Part shown: positions 54,932 through 63,988 of the stretch, piece by piece
Position numbering within the stretch: position 1 is the first letter of the stretch
Layout of the letters: each line of letters starts with the position of its first letter
Assembly: GCA_039810585.1 (NCBI GenBank)
Contig: JBDHXF010000004.1
Location: forward strand, 62,001-126,000
Source of the DNA: JBBATK01 sp039810585
GTDB taxonomy: Bacteria > Bacteroidota > Ignavibacteria > Kapaibacteriales > NICIL-2
Length of the DNA stretch: 64,000 bases
Direction: 5' to 3'
Translations under genes and position numbers: made by a program
The notes under the pieces: model-generated
The model's database searches: none
Seen by the model: the letters and a program-made list of their open reading frames with translations, nothing else
Told to the model about the DNA's origin: nothing

Positions 54932-55258
54932 ATGAATATGATCATCGAATGCACGAATTTCAAACCGAGCCCTGCGCTCAATACCTTTATCGGCGAGAAG
55001 GCGCAATCGATTCTGAAGCTCGATGCCTCTATTACTCGAGTGGAGTTCACGCTGGGCGTGGAACGAGACGATCACGCAAAGAGCTTTGCCTGCGGCTTAA
55101 ACGTGAATATCCCCGGTAACGACATCGCCGTTCACGGTCACTCGGAAGAAGCCCATGATGCGGTGATGCGTGCTGTCGACAGCGCCAAACGCAGTCTTCG
55201 AAAAATCAAAACCAAGCGTCTGGCGGCCAGACGTAAAGTTGCGGTTCAGCAAGACTAA
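54932..55258 (+). CDS. hpf: Ribosome hibernation promoting factor (short HPF/YfiA)
   Basis: 108 residues from ATG 54932, with AAAGGA seven bases upstream. HPF fold: N-terminal NMIIECTNFKPSPALNTFI, the basic helix KLDASITRVEFTLGVE and DMD-type (DAVMRAVDSAKRSLRKIKTK) C-terminal basic helix with many Lys/Arg, as in short HPF. It binds idle ribosomes under stress and protects them. It ends in a basic ARRKVAVQQD tail. A strong terminator follows. Confidence 0.93.
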   Translation: MNMIIECTNFKPSPALNTFIGEKAQSILKLDASITRVEFTLGVERDDHAKSFACGLNVNIPGNDIAVHGHSEEAHDAVMRAVDSAKRSLRKIKTKRLAARRKVAVQQD

Positions 55259-55282
55259 TTGAAATCAAACGAATGGACATAA

Positions 55283-55325
55283 AAACGTCATACCGATCTT
55301 TTTCGGTATGACGTTTCTTTTTGTC
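55283..55325 (+). terminator. Rho-independent terminator of hpf
   Basis: AAACGTCATACCGA pairs with TCGGTATGACGTTT (14 pairs, 6-base loop), followed by CTTTTTGTC. It starts 25 bases after the hpf stop. Confidence 0.9.
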
Positions 55326-55356
55326 AGCTGAGCACGAATTCACTTGGTCGCTGCGA

Positions 55357-56298
55357 CTAGTTGCGTTGTTCTCCTCGTTGCTCGGGTCCGGCCTGCTCAA
55401 TTTTTGATGCAAGACCGAGAACGCAGTCCACGTAGTCCTGACTGTTGTTGTAATGGAATACCGCCTTTTGCTGTCCCTCACGTTGAGGCGTCCATCCATT
55501 CACTTTCAAGTAGTTTGCCACCGACGCAATGGCGTCTTCCTTCGTGAACAGATCAATCTTTCCATCGTGATTGCCGTCCACTGCCCAGCTACGATACGAA
55601 CTGGGAATGAACTGCGACCAACCGAATGCTCCCGCCCACGAACCGTTCAAGGTGTAAATCGATCCCGGTAGGCGATCCTGAATTTCGCGCAATGCCATCA
55701 GTTGATCGACTGCCCAGACCGCTTTGCGGCGGGCACGGGCTTCGACCATCGAATCGAGAAGGTGGAGTGAATCGGGACTAAAAACAAAGCTCCGGTAACT
55801 GGCTTTGTTGGAATCGATATTGACAGGATCGGCTGCTCCGGCCAAGGAGGCATACACGCTCACCACGTTGTGATTACCTGTCACTTTTCCAAACTTGGTC
55901 TCAACAAACAGAATGGCAGTCACCACCGAAGCAGGTACACCGGTGCTGTCCTCCACACTCTGTAAAAAACTGCGATTCTCATCATAGAAGGATCTCGCAC
56001 TGCGCACAGCACGATCGGTAGTATTCAACGAATAGTCGGCACGCTTGACGAAGCCGCTGACGTTGATGCGAAGCATATTCGGTAAAAAAACCGTGTGTGG
56101 GTTGTGTAAGGTCTCCACAATAAAGGCCGAATCAGCACCACTATCCACCAGTCCAACGGCTGCCGCGCGAAAATGTTGATCGGTGCCATGCAACGCGGCT
56201 TCTAGGATGCGCAAACGCGACGCAGCAACCGGATCGAGGGTTGTACATGATGAAAACAGTGCAAGGAGACCAACAACGGAGAACAGACGACGCCACAT
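55357..56298 (-). CDS. Lytic murein transglycosylase (MltB-like)
   Basis: 313 residues. Near the N-terminus ALFSSC at Cys18 is a lipobox-like site, so it is probably an outer-membrane lipoprotein. The SLT_2-type (MltB) fold has the catalytic Glu133 in ILFVETKFGK, then NVVSVYASLAGAAD, GSWAGAFGWSQFIPSSYRSWAVDGN and a DLFTKEDAIASVANYL block. It cleaves peptidoglycan to 1,6-anhydromuropeptides for wall turnover. ATG 56298 has no good ribosome binding site. It is divergent from the VWA protein gene; its start lies 138 bases from that start. Confidence 0.92.
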   Translation of the reverse strand: MWRRLFSVVGLLALFSSCTTLDPVAASRLRILEAALHGTDQHFRAAAVGLVDSGADSAFIVETLHNPHTVFLPNMLRINVSGFVKRADYSLNTTDRAVRSARSFYDENRSFLQSVEDSTGVPASVVTAILFVETKFGKVTGNHNVVSVYASLAGAADPVNIDSNKASYRSFVFSPDSLHLLDSMVEARARRKAVWAVDQLMALREIQDRLPGSIYTLNGSWAGAFGWSQFIPSSYRSWAVDGNHDGKIDLFTKEDAIASVANYLKVNGWTPQREGQQKAVFHYNNSQDYVDCVLGLASKIEQAGPEQRGEQRN

Positions 56299-56436
56299 GG
56301 AGTGCGAGGAAACGGGATTGTGATGAGATGCTGCACCTGCAATCTACGCAAGGCAGAAGGAAGGCTGACCTTTGTCGGCGCTGAACTCGTGATTATTTTC
56401 GTGACTATTCACTTCGTTTGCCATCGCAACACGCCC

Positions 56437-59247
56437 ATGCTCTTTCAACGCCTTGTTCTCTCTCTCGGTCTTCTTTGTGCAACGATGGTGTCGGCTCAAC
56501 ACATCTCCTACATCAGCGTTGACACGTCTCGTTTTCCGGTGATGAGCGCAAGGGTCTTCTACGCGAACGATCACGATCAGAACGGTACCGGTTCGAGAGT
56601 AACGGCGGAGGTGCACGATAACGACGCCTTTTGCTCCTCGAGCGTTGTGCCCTCTGCATCAGACCTTAACCACCGAGCCTCAACACTGATGCTCAGTATG
56701 GATATATCGTTGAGCGCATACGATTTCCCTGCTATCAAGGCTCTTACTCACTTGGCTGTACGCAGTGTCGTCAATGATGTCAACATGAATCACACCGACG
56801 TCGGCCTGTGCTTTTTTGACAACCTCTCGCATATCGCTTGCGACTACACCTCTAATCGAGACAATGTTCTTCGAGCGTTGTCGACTGCCTTCGACGGCCG
56901 CGCAACCAGCTACCGTCAGGCGCTAACGGAGGAAAAAACCGGTGCACTCTCGCTCATTACGCCTAAAACCTCGAACAATATGATTCTGCTCATCGCCGAC
57001 GGCAGCGATTCCCTTGACGTGGAAGCTATAAGCGATCGAGCACACTCGCTGAATTGCTCCATCTGCTGCCTCGGCATCGGCTCCTTTCCCGATGAGTCGC
57101 TGCGTCGTATCGCTCAAATGACCGGCGGTTATTGTTTTACGCAGCTACAGGATAGTGCCGCAGTAGTCGATGCCGCCTACGCCATCGCCGGTATCGTGAA
57201 TGGTGAGAGCTTTTTTGATGTTCAGTGGACGGCTTCCGATATCGCGTCAGAATCACACCGCGTGAACCTGAATTTTCCCTCCGTGTCTCGTCAGCTGAAC
57301 TTCACGTACACGGTCCGCGATCAAAAGCGTGCCCGTGTGGAGCATACCGGGCACCTCATCTTTGGCGCCGTCGCGCCGCATTCGTCGTCTAATGCCCCGA
57401 TTGCTGTGCAGGCCTTGAATTTTGACATTACCATCGACTCCGTTGCCTTTCTTGGGATGCCGGCCTTTCACACGTCCCAACAGTTTCCTCTGAAGATCAA
57501 GGCCAATGCAACGGCCGACATTCCCATTACCTACGCACCGGCGGATTCCAGCTACGTATGGAGCCGGATGATGATCTATACGCGCGAATGTGGTTCGAGC
57601 TCCGTCACCATGAGCGGTGGTTATCCGGGATATGAGGCAAAAACGAAGTGTCTTAAAATTTTAAAGCCCAAAGCAAACGACATCTTGCCAACCGATTCCT
57701 ACGTCAGCGTTGAATGGGAAGGCACCCCTCCAAATAATTTTTGTCGAGTCGAACTTAGTGTCGACGATGGCAGAACATGGAAAGTGATGCAGGAAAACGT
57801 TCCCGGCAATCTCTACATGATGAAAACTCCTCGCGATCCGCACGAGCGATGTAGACTTCGAGTGACGCAAAAAGCGTCGCAAACCACCGTTTCCACCCCC
57901 GGCATTCAGGATGAAATAAGCGATGGTGTGTTTAGCATTGTCAACCCGGCAACCTTCGTAAACGAGGTGCGCATGAATGCCACCATTGTGGGGCAGCGCA
58001 AGGACAAAAGCTTTAGCGCATTTATTAAGAACATCACCCAAGCGCCCCTGTTCGTTGAGTCGGCCGACATTACCGGTGATCATCCGAATGACTTTCATAT
58101 CTGCTCTCAAGCTCCGCCCTATACCTTACAGCCGGGTCAGACTCACGACATAGAACTGTCCTTCACTCCAACTGCCAAGGGAATGCGCAACGCACGCGTT
58201 AGCCTTAAAACCTCCGCCGGTTATGCTACTGCTCGAGTGAGCGGCGTTGGTATCGACGCACTCATGGAAGTCAAACCTCTCATTGTTGACTTTGGCGACG
58301 TTCAAATGGGAGACTCCGTTACTGTGAAAGTCCCCAACGCCCTTTTCAATCATGGCGACTTCCAAATCAGTTTAAAAAAAATGTTCCTTATCGGACCCGA
58401 TACCACTCAGTTCTCGATGTATGTGCCCAACACTCTTCCGGTCCTGAAGCACAACGAGGGAATGAACCTCAGCCTAAGTTTTAAAGCCGAAAAAGAAGGT
58501 CGTATCTCATCCGAAGCCGTAGTACTTAGTGATGCAGAAGACGCTCCGCATGTCCTGCAGCTCACCGCCAATTCCATGGCGCATGTTAAAGATCCCACGG
58601 CATATCGTGAAGTGGTTGCTCCCACAGCACGAACCATGAAAGCCGGGAGCTACGCCGTTGGTGACGTTGATGGTCTTGGCGTGCTTGGCTTCTACGGCAT
58701 TACCGACAACATCATGGTTCAAGCAGGTGGCGTCATCCCCATTCCTCTCGGCGGAAAGTCGACATTTGTCTATTCGATTGGGGTAAAAGGCGGAATGGCA
58801 CTCACAAAAGAAATTGGCATCGCCGCAGGCTATCAGTTTGTCAAGAGTCGCTATGACAATTCTGCAACCGATGGCGTGGAATCCAATGTTACCGTTCACG
58901 CTCCTTACATTGTAGGCACCTACGGTGACGATGACGCTCGTGGTTCTCTGGCTATCGGCTATGCCTTCAAGCACCACGTCACGCTCGTAGAACCCAACGG
59001 CTTTAATGCGGATGCGATTCTCCTCACGCTCAGTGGTGACGTTCGTGTGGGAGCTCGATGGAAAATTTGTGGTGAATCCTACACCTTCCATAACCTCGGT
59101 TACGTGCCTATCGTGGGCACTCTTCGTTATTTGGGCGATGGCTATACACTCGACGCGGGTTTGGCCTATATTGGAATAACGACGGGCGACACAGTAGCTC
59201 CTTCTTTGCCTGTGTTCCCGGTCCTTTCGGCAATCTGGAATTTCTAA
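56437..59247 (+). CDS. Secreted VWA / ASH-type / C-terminal barrel protein
   Basis: 936 residues from ATG 56437. Signal peptide (LFQRLVLSLGLLCATMVSA). A VWA domain (~82-260) has the MIDAS motif MDISLS (Asp89, Ser91, Ser93), a Thr in GRATSY and the later Asp in LIADGSD, so it can bind a metal. Then strands with 'choice-of-anchor D'/ASH-type segments (~540-760: NITQAPLFVESADITGDHP, TLQPGQTHDIELSFTP, VKPLIVDFGDVQMGDSV). The final ~170 residues (KSTFVYSIGVKGGMAL, IGIAAGYQF and on to VFPVLSAIWNF) look like a beta-barrel and end in Phe. The upstream longer frame from 56302 is unlikely. Confidence 0.78.
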   Translation: MLFQRLVLSLGLLCATMVSAQHISYISVDTSRFPVMSARVFYANDHDQNGTGSRVTAEVHDNDAFCSSSVVPSASDLNHRASTLMLSMDISLSAYDFPAIKALTHLAVRSVVNDVNMNHTDVGLCFFDNLSHIACDYTSNRDNVLRALSTAFDGRATSYRQALTEEKTGALSLITPKTSNNMILLIADGSDSLDVEAISDRAHSLNCSICCLGIGSFPDESLRRIAQMTGGYCFTQLQDSAAVVDAAYAIAGIVNGESFFDVQWTASDIASESHRVNLNFPSVSRQLNFTYTVRDQKRARVEHTGHLIFGAVAPHSSSNAPIAVQALNFDITIDSVAFLGMPAFHTSQQFPLKIKANATADIPITYAPADSSYVWSRMMIYTRECGSSSVTMSGGYPGYEAKTKCLKILKPKANDILPTDSYVSVEWEGTPPNNFCRVELSVDDGRTWKVMQENVPGNLYMMKTPRDPHERCRLRVTQKASQTTVSTPGIQDEISDGVFSIVNPATFVNEVRMNATIVGQRKDKSFSAFIKNITQAPLFVESADITGDHPNDFHICSQAPPYTLQPGQTHDIELSFTPTAKGMRNARVSLKTSAGYATARVSGVGIDALMEVKPLIVDFGDVQMGDSVTVKVPNALFNHGDFQISLKKMFLIGPDTTQFSMYVPNTLPVLKHNEGMNLSLSFKAEKEGRISSEAVVLSDAEDAPHVLQLTANSMAHVKDPTAYREVVAPTARTMKAGSYAVGDVDGLGVLGFYGITDNIMVQAGGVIPIPLGGKSTFVYSIGVKGGMALTKEIGIAAGYQFVKSRYDNSATDGVESNVTVHAPYIVGTYGDDDARGSLAIGYAFKHHVTLVEPNGFNADAILLTLSGDVRVGARWKICGESYTFHNLGYVPIVGTLRYLGDGYTLDAGLAYIGITTGDTVAPSLPVFPVLSAIWNF

Positions 59248-59305
59248 GACGATTTTACCACGGTCGCCCTTCGGGCAACTGTACTATCGATTTGCACAAC
59301 GCACC

Positions 59306-60613
59306 ATGGATGCTTCCCGCAAAGAACGCATGGGTTGGTATTTCTATGACTGGGCTAACTCTGCCTATCCGCTTGTCATCAATACCGCCATCTTTCCGAT
59401 CTTCTACAGCTTTGTATGTAAGACCGGTGACAGCGACTATGTGGAACTTTTTGGTTTCTCAATCTACAACGCGTCGCTGTACTCCTACGCCATCGCGCTG
59501 TCATACGTTGTCGTCTCCTTCATTACCCCTCTACTTTCCGGTGTAGCCGATTACTCCGGTCGTAAGAAACGCTTCCTGCGCTTATTCTGCACCGTGGGTT
59601 CTTTCAGCTGTGCAGCTCTCACGCTATTCAGCCGTGATCATCTTGTTCTTGGTCTCAGCACCGTCATCCTGGCATCTATCGGCTTCAGTGCATCTCTCGT
59701 CTTCTACAACGCCTTTCTCCCCGAAATAGCTCCCGCAGAAGAACAGGATGCTGTGAGTGCTCGAGGGTATGCCATGGGCTACATCGGATCGTCGTTGCTG
59801 CTCATCGTGAACATTCTCATGCTGCAGAAACCCACATGGTTTGGCTTCTCGGTTGAAGGTTTGAGCGAGAAGCAGCAGTTCTTGAACATTGCTCCTGTGA
59901 CCTTTCTTATGGTTGCCGTGTGGTGGTTTGCTTGGTCTCAGCTCACCTTTGCCTGGTTGCGCGATCGGGCTTCTAAGGCAATTGGTTCCAACATGTTTCT
60001 CCACGGCTTTCGCGAGTTAAAGAAGGTGTGGCTCGAACTGCAGAATCAGTGGCATCTCAAAGTTTATCTCGGCGCATTCTTTGTGTATTCCATGGGCGTT
60101 CAAACCGTAATCCTCGTTAGCACCTTTTTTGGAACGCAAGTGATTGGCATGAAATCGGGTGACATGATCACGATCCTCCTACTCCTACAATTTGTTGCCA
60201 TCGGTGGTTCGTATCTGTTTTCCTGGCTGTCCTCACGCATTGGCAACGTACCGGCGCTCATGGTGGCGGTTGTTATTTGGATCGGCGTATGCATCTCCTC
60301 TGCCTTTATCCAAACTCCCACGCAATTCAGTATCGTGTCGCTGGTGGTTGGTGTTGTACTCGGTGGCATTCAGTCGCTCTCACGCTCCTCCTACTCTAAA
60401 TTCCTGCCTCCCACCCAAGACCATGCTTCGTACTTCAGCTTCTACGACGTGTGCGAAAAAGTGGGGATCGTCATTGGAATGATTCTCTACGGAAAAATTT
60501 CTGACGCCACAGGCAACATGCGCAATGCTTCACTCGCGCTCATGTCGTTCTTCGTCGTAGGATTATTCTTTCTGTTGCGCTTGCAGCGCAGACTCAAAAC
60601 CAAGACCTTATAA
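59306..60613 (+). CDS. MFS-type permease, UMF1 family (Atg22-like)
   Basis: 435 residues with about twelve membrane helices. UMF1/Atg22-type signatures are GWYFYDWANSAYPLVINTAI at the N-terminus, GVADYSGRKKRFL (the MFS loop 2-3 motif), AFLPEIAP and GIQSLSRSSYSKFLPP with the later FFSFYDVCEK-type stretch. Fungal Atg22 exports amino acids from the vacuole; the bacterial role is unknown. The gene converges with purM: the two stop codons sit side by side as TTATAA (60608-60613). A GCCC-ttc-GGGC hairpin lies upstream at 59266-59276. Confidence 0.92.
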   Translation: MDASRKERMGWYFYDWANSAYPLVINTAIFPIFYSFVCKTGDSDYVELFGFSIYNASLYSYAIALSYVVVSFITPLLSGVADYSGRKKRFLRLFCTVGSFSCAALTLFSRDHLVLGLSTVILASIGFSASLVFYNAFLPEIAPAEEQDAVSARGYAMGYIGSSLLLIVNILMLQKPTWFGFSVEGLSEKQQFLNIAPVTFLMVAVWWFAWSQLTFAWLRDRASKAIGSNMFLHGFRELKKVWLELQNQWHLKVYLGAFFVYSMGVQTVILVSTFFGTQVIGMKSGDMITILLLLQFVAIGGSYLFSWLSSRIGNVPALMVAVVIWIGVCISSAFIQTPTQFSIVSLVVGVVLGGIQSLSRSSYSKFLPPTQDHASYFSFYDVCEKVGIVIGMILYGKISDATGNMRNASLALMSFFVVGLFFLLRLQRRLKTKTL

Positions 60614-61603
60614 GCCAGCCTTCTCAACACTACCAATTATTTGGGACGCGCTCCCTGCTGTTGCTTTCAGCACGTCCTCTACACGCTCGGGACGGACGAT
60701 GAGAATCAGGCCAATTCCCAGATTAAACACGTGTCGCATTTCCAGTTCTTCAATTGAACCCGCGTTCTGAATAAAACGAAAGAGTGGCGGCCATTCCCAG
60801 CTCTGCCAATCGATGCGGAGTTCCAAGCCCTTGGGAACCACTCGCGAGGTGTTACCAACAATTCCACCACCGGTGATGTGCGACACCGCAAGTACGGCGT
60901 CGTTCTGCAATAGCGGCTTTACTTCGTACAAGTACGAACGATGGACGGCTAGCAAAGCCTCACCCACACTCATCCCCAACTCATCACTGTGCGTATGCAC
61001 CGTGTACTTGGGGAACAGAACCTTACGAGCCAGAGAAAAACCGTTGGTATGTAAGCCGGTGGAACGCAGTCCAATCAACACGTCGCCAGCTTGAATGGCT
61101 GAACCGTCGAGCACTTTCGATTTTTCCACCACTCCCACAATCGTGCCTGCCATATCGTACTCGCCGGCATGATACATGGACGGCATTTCGGCAGTCTCGC
61201 CTCCAATCAGCGCACAGCCGTTTTCCTTGCAGGCAATGACCAATCCTCGAATGACCTCGGCTCCAACGTTGGCATCCAATGCGCCGGTGGCAAAGTAATC
61301 GAGAAAGAAGAGCGGGGAGGCGCCACAGGCCAAGATGTCGTTCACACAGTGGTTGACGAGATCTTGTCCCACCGTATCATGCTTTCCCATGGCAAAGGCA
61401 ATCTTCAACTTCGTACCCACACCATCGGTGCTGCTTACCAAGACCGGGTGTTGGAAGTCCGGAAAACGAGCGTCATACAGCGCTCCGAAGAGTCCGATAT
61501 CAGCAAGGACATTACTGTTAAACGTCGAACGCACCAAGGGTTTGATGCTGTCCACCATCTTGTCGCCTTCCTCAATACTCACTCCGGCACTCTTGTAATC
61601 CAT
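60608..61603 (-). CDS. purM: Phosphoribosylformylglycinamidine cyclo-ligase
   Basis: 331 residues from ATG 61603 (DYKSAGVSIEEGDKMV is the family start). Fifth step of purine synthesis: closes FGAM to AIR using ATP. PurM blocks: STDGVGTKLKIA, NHCVNDILACGASPLFFLDY, ALIGGETAEMPSMY, GLRSTGLHTNGFSLARK, HITGGGIVGNTSRV and HVFNLGIGL. The frame is open further upstream to 61678 without family similarity. It is a lone gene; purN is 20 kb away. Its 3' end converges with the UMF1 gene. Confidence 0.96.
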   Translation of the reverse strand: MDYKSAGVSIEEGDKMVDSIKPLVRSTFNSNVLADIGLFGALYDARFPDFQHPVLVSSTDGVGTKLKIAFAMGKHDTVGQDLVNHCVNDILACGASPLFFLDYFATGALDANVGAEVIRGLVIACKENGCALIGGETAEMPSMYHAGEYDMAGTIVGVVEKSKVLDGSAIQAGDVLIGLRSTGLHTNGFSLARKVLFPKYTVHTHSDELGMSVGEALLAVHRSYLYEVKPLLQNDAVLAVSHITGGGIVGNTSRVVPKGLELRIDWQSWEWPPLFRFIQNAGSIEELEMRHVFNLGIGLILIVRPERVEDVLKATAGSASQIIGSVEKAGL

Positions 61604-61734
61604 GGTCTGCTCTCTGTTAGTAGATGTGCGAGTAGTTGCCGAACCTTTCAAGCGGTTGAAGCATATGTTCAACGCCATCGATCAATTCAACTTGCCTATT
61701 CACGTGTCTCGCGTTTTATGGCACTGTTGTATTG

Positions 61735-61775
61735 GCGCGAAGCGCGCACGTATTATAAACACCTGACGGCTGCTC
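61735..61775. repeat. AATACGTGC dispersed element, copy e
   Basis: GCGCGAAGCGCGCACGTATT (61735-61754) is identical to copy c over 20 bases, then TATAAACACCTGACGG. On the minus strand the leader CCGTCAGGTG precedes AATACGTGC, matching part of the 26-nt array unit at 49648-49828. It lies 36 bases past the stop of the acyl-CoA dehydrogenase gene. Confidence 0.75.
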
Positions 61776-61810
61776 TCATCCGCTGATTGCGACGAGCATG
61801 CCCGGATACA

Positions 61811-62962
61811 TCAGGCCATTTCCTTGAGCAATTCGCGTGCAATCACGATGTGCTGGATTTCGCTCGTGCCTTCGTAGATCTCGGTAATCTTGGCGTCGCG
61901 TAGGTAGCGCTCAACCAGATACTCGCGAACATAGCCATACCCACCGTGCGTCTGAATGGCCTCGAGCGCAACTTCCACCGCGGTCTTCGACGCGAAGAGC
62001 TTGGCCGTAGCTGCCGCCTTGATGAAATTCATGTGCTGATCCTTCATCCATGCTGCGCGGTGCACAAGCAAGCGAGCGGCTTCCACTTTCATAGACATCT
62101 CGGCGAGCTTGAACTGGATGGCCTGCAAGTCCGAGATGGGCTTGCCGAAAGCCGTACGTTGGGTTGAGTACTTCAACGCTGCTTCGAACGCGCCGGCAGC
62201 GATACCAAGGGCTTGGGAGGCAATACCGATGCGCCCGCCGTTTAGGGTCTCCATCGCGATCTTGAAACCGGTGCCCACGTCACCAAGGATGTTTTCTTGC
62301 GGAACGCGAACGTTTGTGAAACCCAGTGAGCACGTGTCGCTCGAGCGAATACCAAGTTTGTCTTCCTTCTTCCCAGGTTCAAAACCTTCCATACCGCGTT
62401 CAACGATAAAGCACGTAATGCCTTTGTGCCGTTTTTCGCGATCGGTTTGCGCGAAGACCAGATACACACTGGCACTCGTACCGTTGGTGATCCAGTTCTT
62501 GGTGCCGTTTATAATCCAATGGTCGCCATCTTGTACGGCCATCGTATGCTGTGAGGTGGCATCAGATCCGGCTTCCGGCTCGCTCAAGCAATAAGCGCCA
62601 ATAATTTGACCTTGTGCGAGCGGCTTGAGATATTTTTCTTTTTGGGCGTCGGTACCGTATTGGGTGAGACCCCAGCAGACCAACGAATTATTGACGGACA
62701 TAATCACGCCAACGCTAGCATCGACTTTGGAGATTTCTTCCATAGCTAGCACGTAGCTCAGCGCGTCGAGGCCCGCTCCACCCCACTCGGTGGGAACCAT
62801 CATGCCAAGGAAACCAAGTTCGCCGAGTTTGGCGACGATATCCTTAGGAAATTCAGCGTTGATGTCGCGTTCAATACCGGAGGGAGCAATTTCGTCTTGA
62901 GCAAACTGACGTGCCATATCGCGAATTGCCTGATGCGTTTCGGAGAGTTCGAGGTTAAACAT
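61811..62962 (-). CDS. Acyl-CoA dehydrogenase (short-chain type)
   Basis: 383 residues, the usual length. FAD enzyme that oxidises acyl-CoA to trans-2-enoyl-CoA and passes electrons to ETF. Blocks: FNLELSETHQAIRDMARQFA, YCLSEPEAGSDATSQ (FAD), NGTKNWITNG, RIGIASQALGIAAGAFEAAL, FGKPISDLQAIQFKLAEM and the C-terminal IYEGTSEIQHIVIAREL with catalytic Glu and FAD contacts, as in butyryl-CoA dehydrogenase. ETF genes are not in the window. It is a candidate donor for the membrane Fe-S oxidoreductase at 20524. Confidence 0.96.
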   Translation of the reverse strand: MFNLELSETHQAIRDMARQFAQDEIAPSGIERDINAEFPKDIVAKLGELGFLGMMVPTEWGGAGLDALSYVLAMEEISKVDASVGVIMSVNNSLVCWGLTQYGTDAQKEKYLKPLAQGQIIGAYCLSEPEAGSDATSQHTMAVQDGDHWIINGTKNWITNGTSASVYLVFAQTDREKRHKGITCFIVERGMEGFEPGKKEDKLGIRSSDTCSLGFTNVRVPQENILGDVGTGFKIAMETLNGGRIGIASQALGIAAGAFEAALKYSTQRTAFGKPISDLQAIQFKLAEMSMKVEAARLLVHRAAWMKDQHMNFIKAAATAKLFASKTAVEVALEAIQTHGGYGYVREYLVERYLRDAKITEIYEGTSEIQHIVIARELLKEMA

Positions 62963-63084
62963 GGAGGATCCGAGAGTGTTGAGATTCGGTGAAGAGAAGA
63001 AATGTTCGTTTTAAGACTTCAAAAATGCGAAATTGGCAGCATTCATGGCAGAACAGTTGTCAACAATGTCCACGAAGGAACTCG

Positions 63085-63909
63085 ATGTCCCATAGCACAC
63101 AACGCTTGACCCCTACTCTATCGGAAGCCAACCACCCCACCGCGGTCGCTCGTCACCCGCAGATCCGTCGCCACTCTTGCCTTCTCTTGCTGTTCTTATT
63201 CTCCTCTTTTGCCCTGCTGGCTCAAGGATCCGCCGGAAGTAAGGCACCTTATGAATCGCGGGTTATTGTGGATATGCCAACAGCAGGCGTGGTACAGAAG
63301 GGTAGCTTCGGACTAACCAACATCGTATTTGCAGGAGGTGGGTTGTTGTGTGACCTGGCCTTTGCTCCGATGGAGGATTTCAACATTGGTGTAGGCTATA
63401 GCGGACTGAACATTCTTGGCAGCGGAAGCGTCACCTGGCAAGGCGTTCCCTCCATGCACCTGCGCTATCGCATACTGGATGAGACCCTGAAAATGCCTGC
63501 CATTACTCTCGGAATTCAAACGCAGGGACGTGGAGTGGTGGTAGACAAAGTATTTGAGACCGCTGCTCCCGGACTTTTTGCAGCCCTTTCGAAACAATTT
63601 ACGTGGTCAGGCGGCACTCTCGCTTTTCACGGCGGATTGGGCTATTCGGTGGACTTGGCGTTCAACGGAAAAGGAGCCAACGTCTGGTTTGGCGCTGAAC
63701 AATCGCTTGGTCCAAACGCTTCCCTAATGGCGGAACTCAATCCCACCGTAGGTGACGCCCGTTCCGGGGTGCTCTTTAACCTAAGTCTTCGCTGGGTTAT
63801 CACACCGGGCTTTACCTTAGAACTTCAGGGCCGAGATCTCTTTGGTCAGCTCCCCACTCGCTCCGGCTTCACACGCACGATGGCATTCGAAATCAATCGA
63901 CATCTTTGA
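63085..63909 (+). CDS. Outer-membrane barrel-like protein
   Basis: 274 residues from ATG 63085 (AAGGA upstream). A basic N-terminus then a signal peptide at about residues 24-45 (RRHSCLLLLFLFSSFALLAQ). The mature part has repeated beta strands (e.g. FNIGVGYSGLNILGSG, LRYRILDE, LAFHGGLGYSVDLAF, FNLSLRWVIT) and ends FEINRHL rather than in a terminal aromatic residue. It is a putative outer-membrane barrel of unknown family; parts resemble YjbH-like domains, a weak comparison. It diverges from the acyl-CoA dehydrogenase gene. Confidence 0.75.
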   Translation: MSHSTQRLTPTLSEANHPTAVARHPQIRRHSCLLLLFLFSSFALLAQGSAGSKAPYESRVIVDMPTAGVVQKGSFGLTNIVFAGGGLLCDLAFAPMEDFNIGVGYSGLNILGSGSVTWQGVPSMHLRYRILDETLKMPAITLGIQTQGRGVVVDKVFETAAPGLFAALSKQFTWSGGTLAFHGGLGYSVDLAFNGKGANVWFGAEQSLGPNASLMAELNPTVGDARSGVLFNLSLRWVITPGFTLELQGRDLFGQLPTRSGFTRTMAFEINRHL

Positions 63910-63988
63910 GGTGATCGGCGGCAGATTTTTCTTTATCCGCTGCGCTTCGCACCTCGGTTGACCTGCGTGCACTCGAATGTGGTAATAC

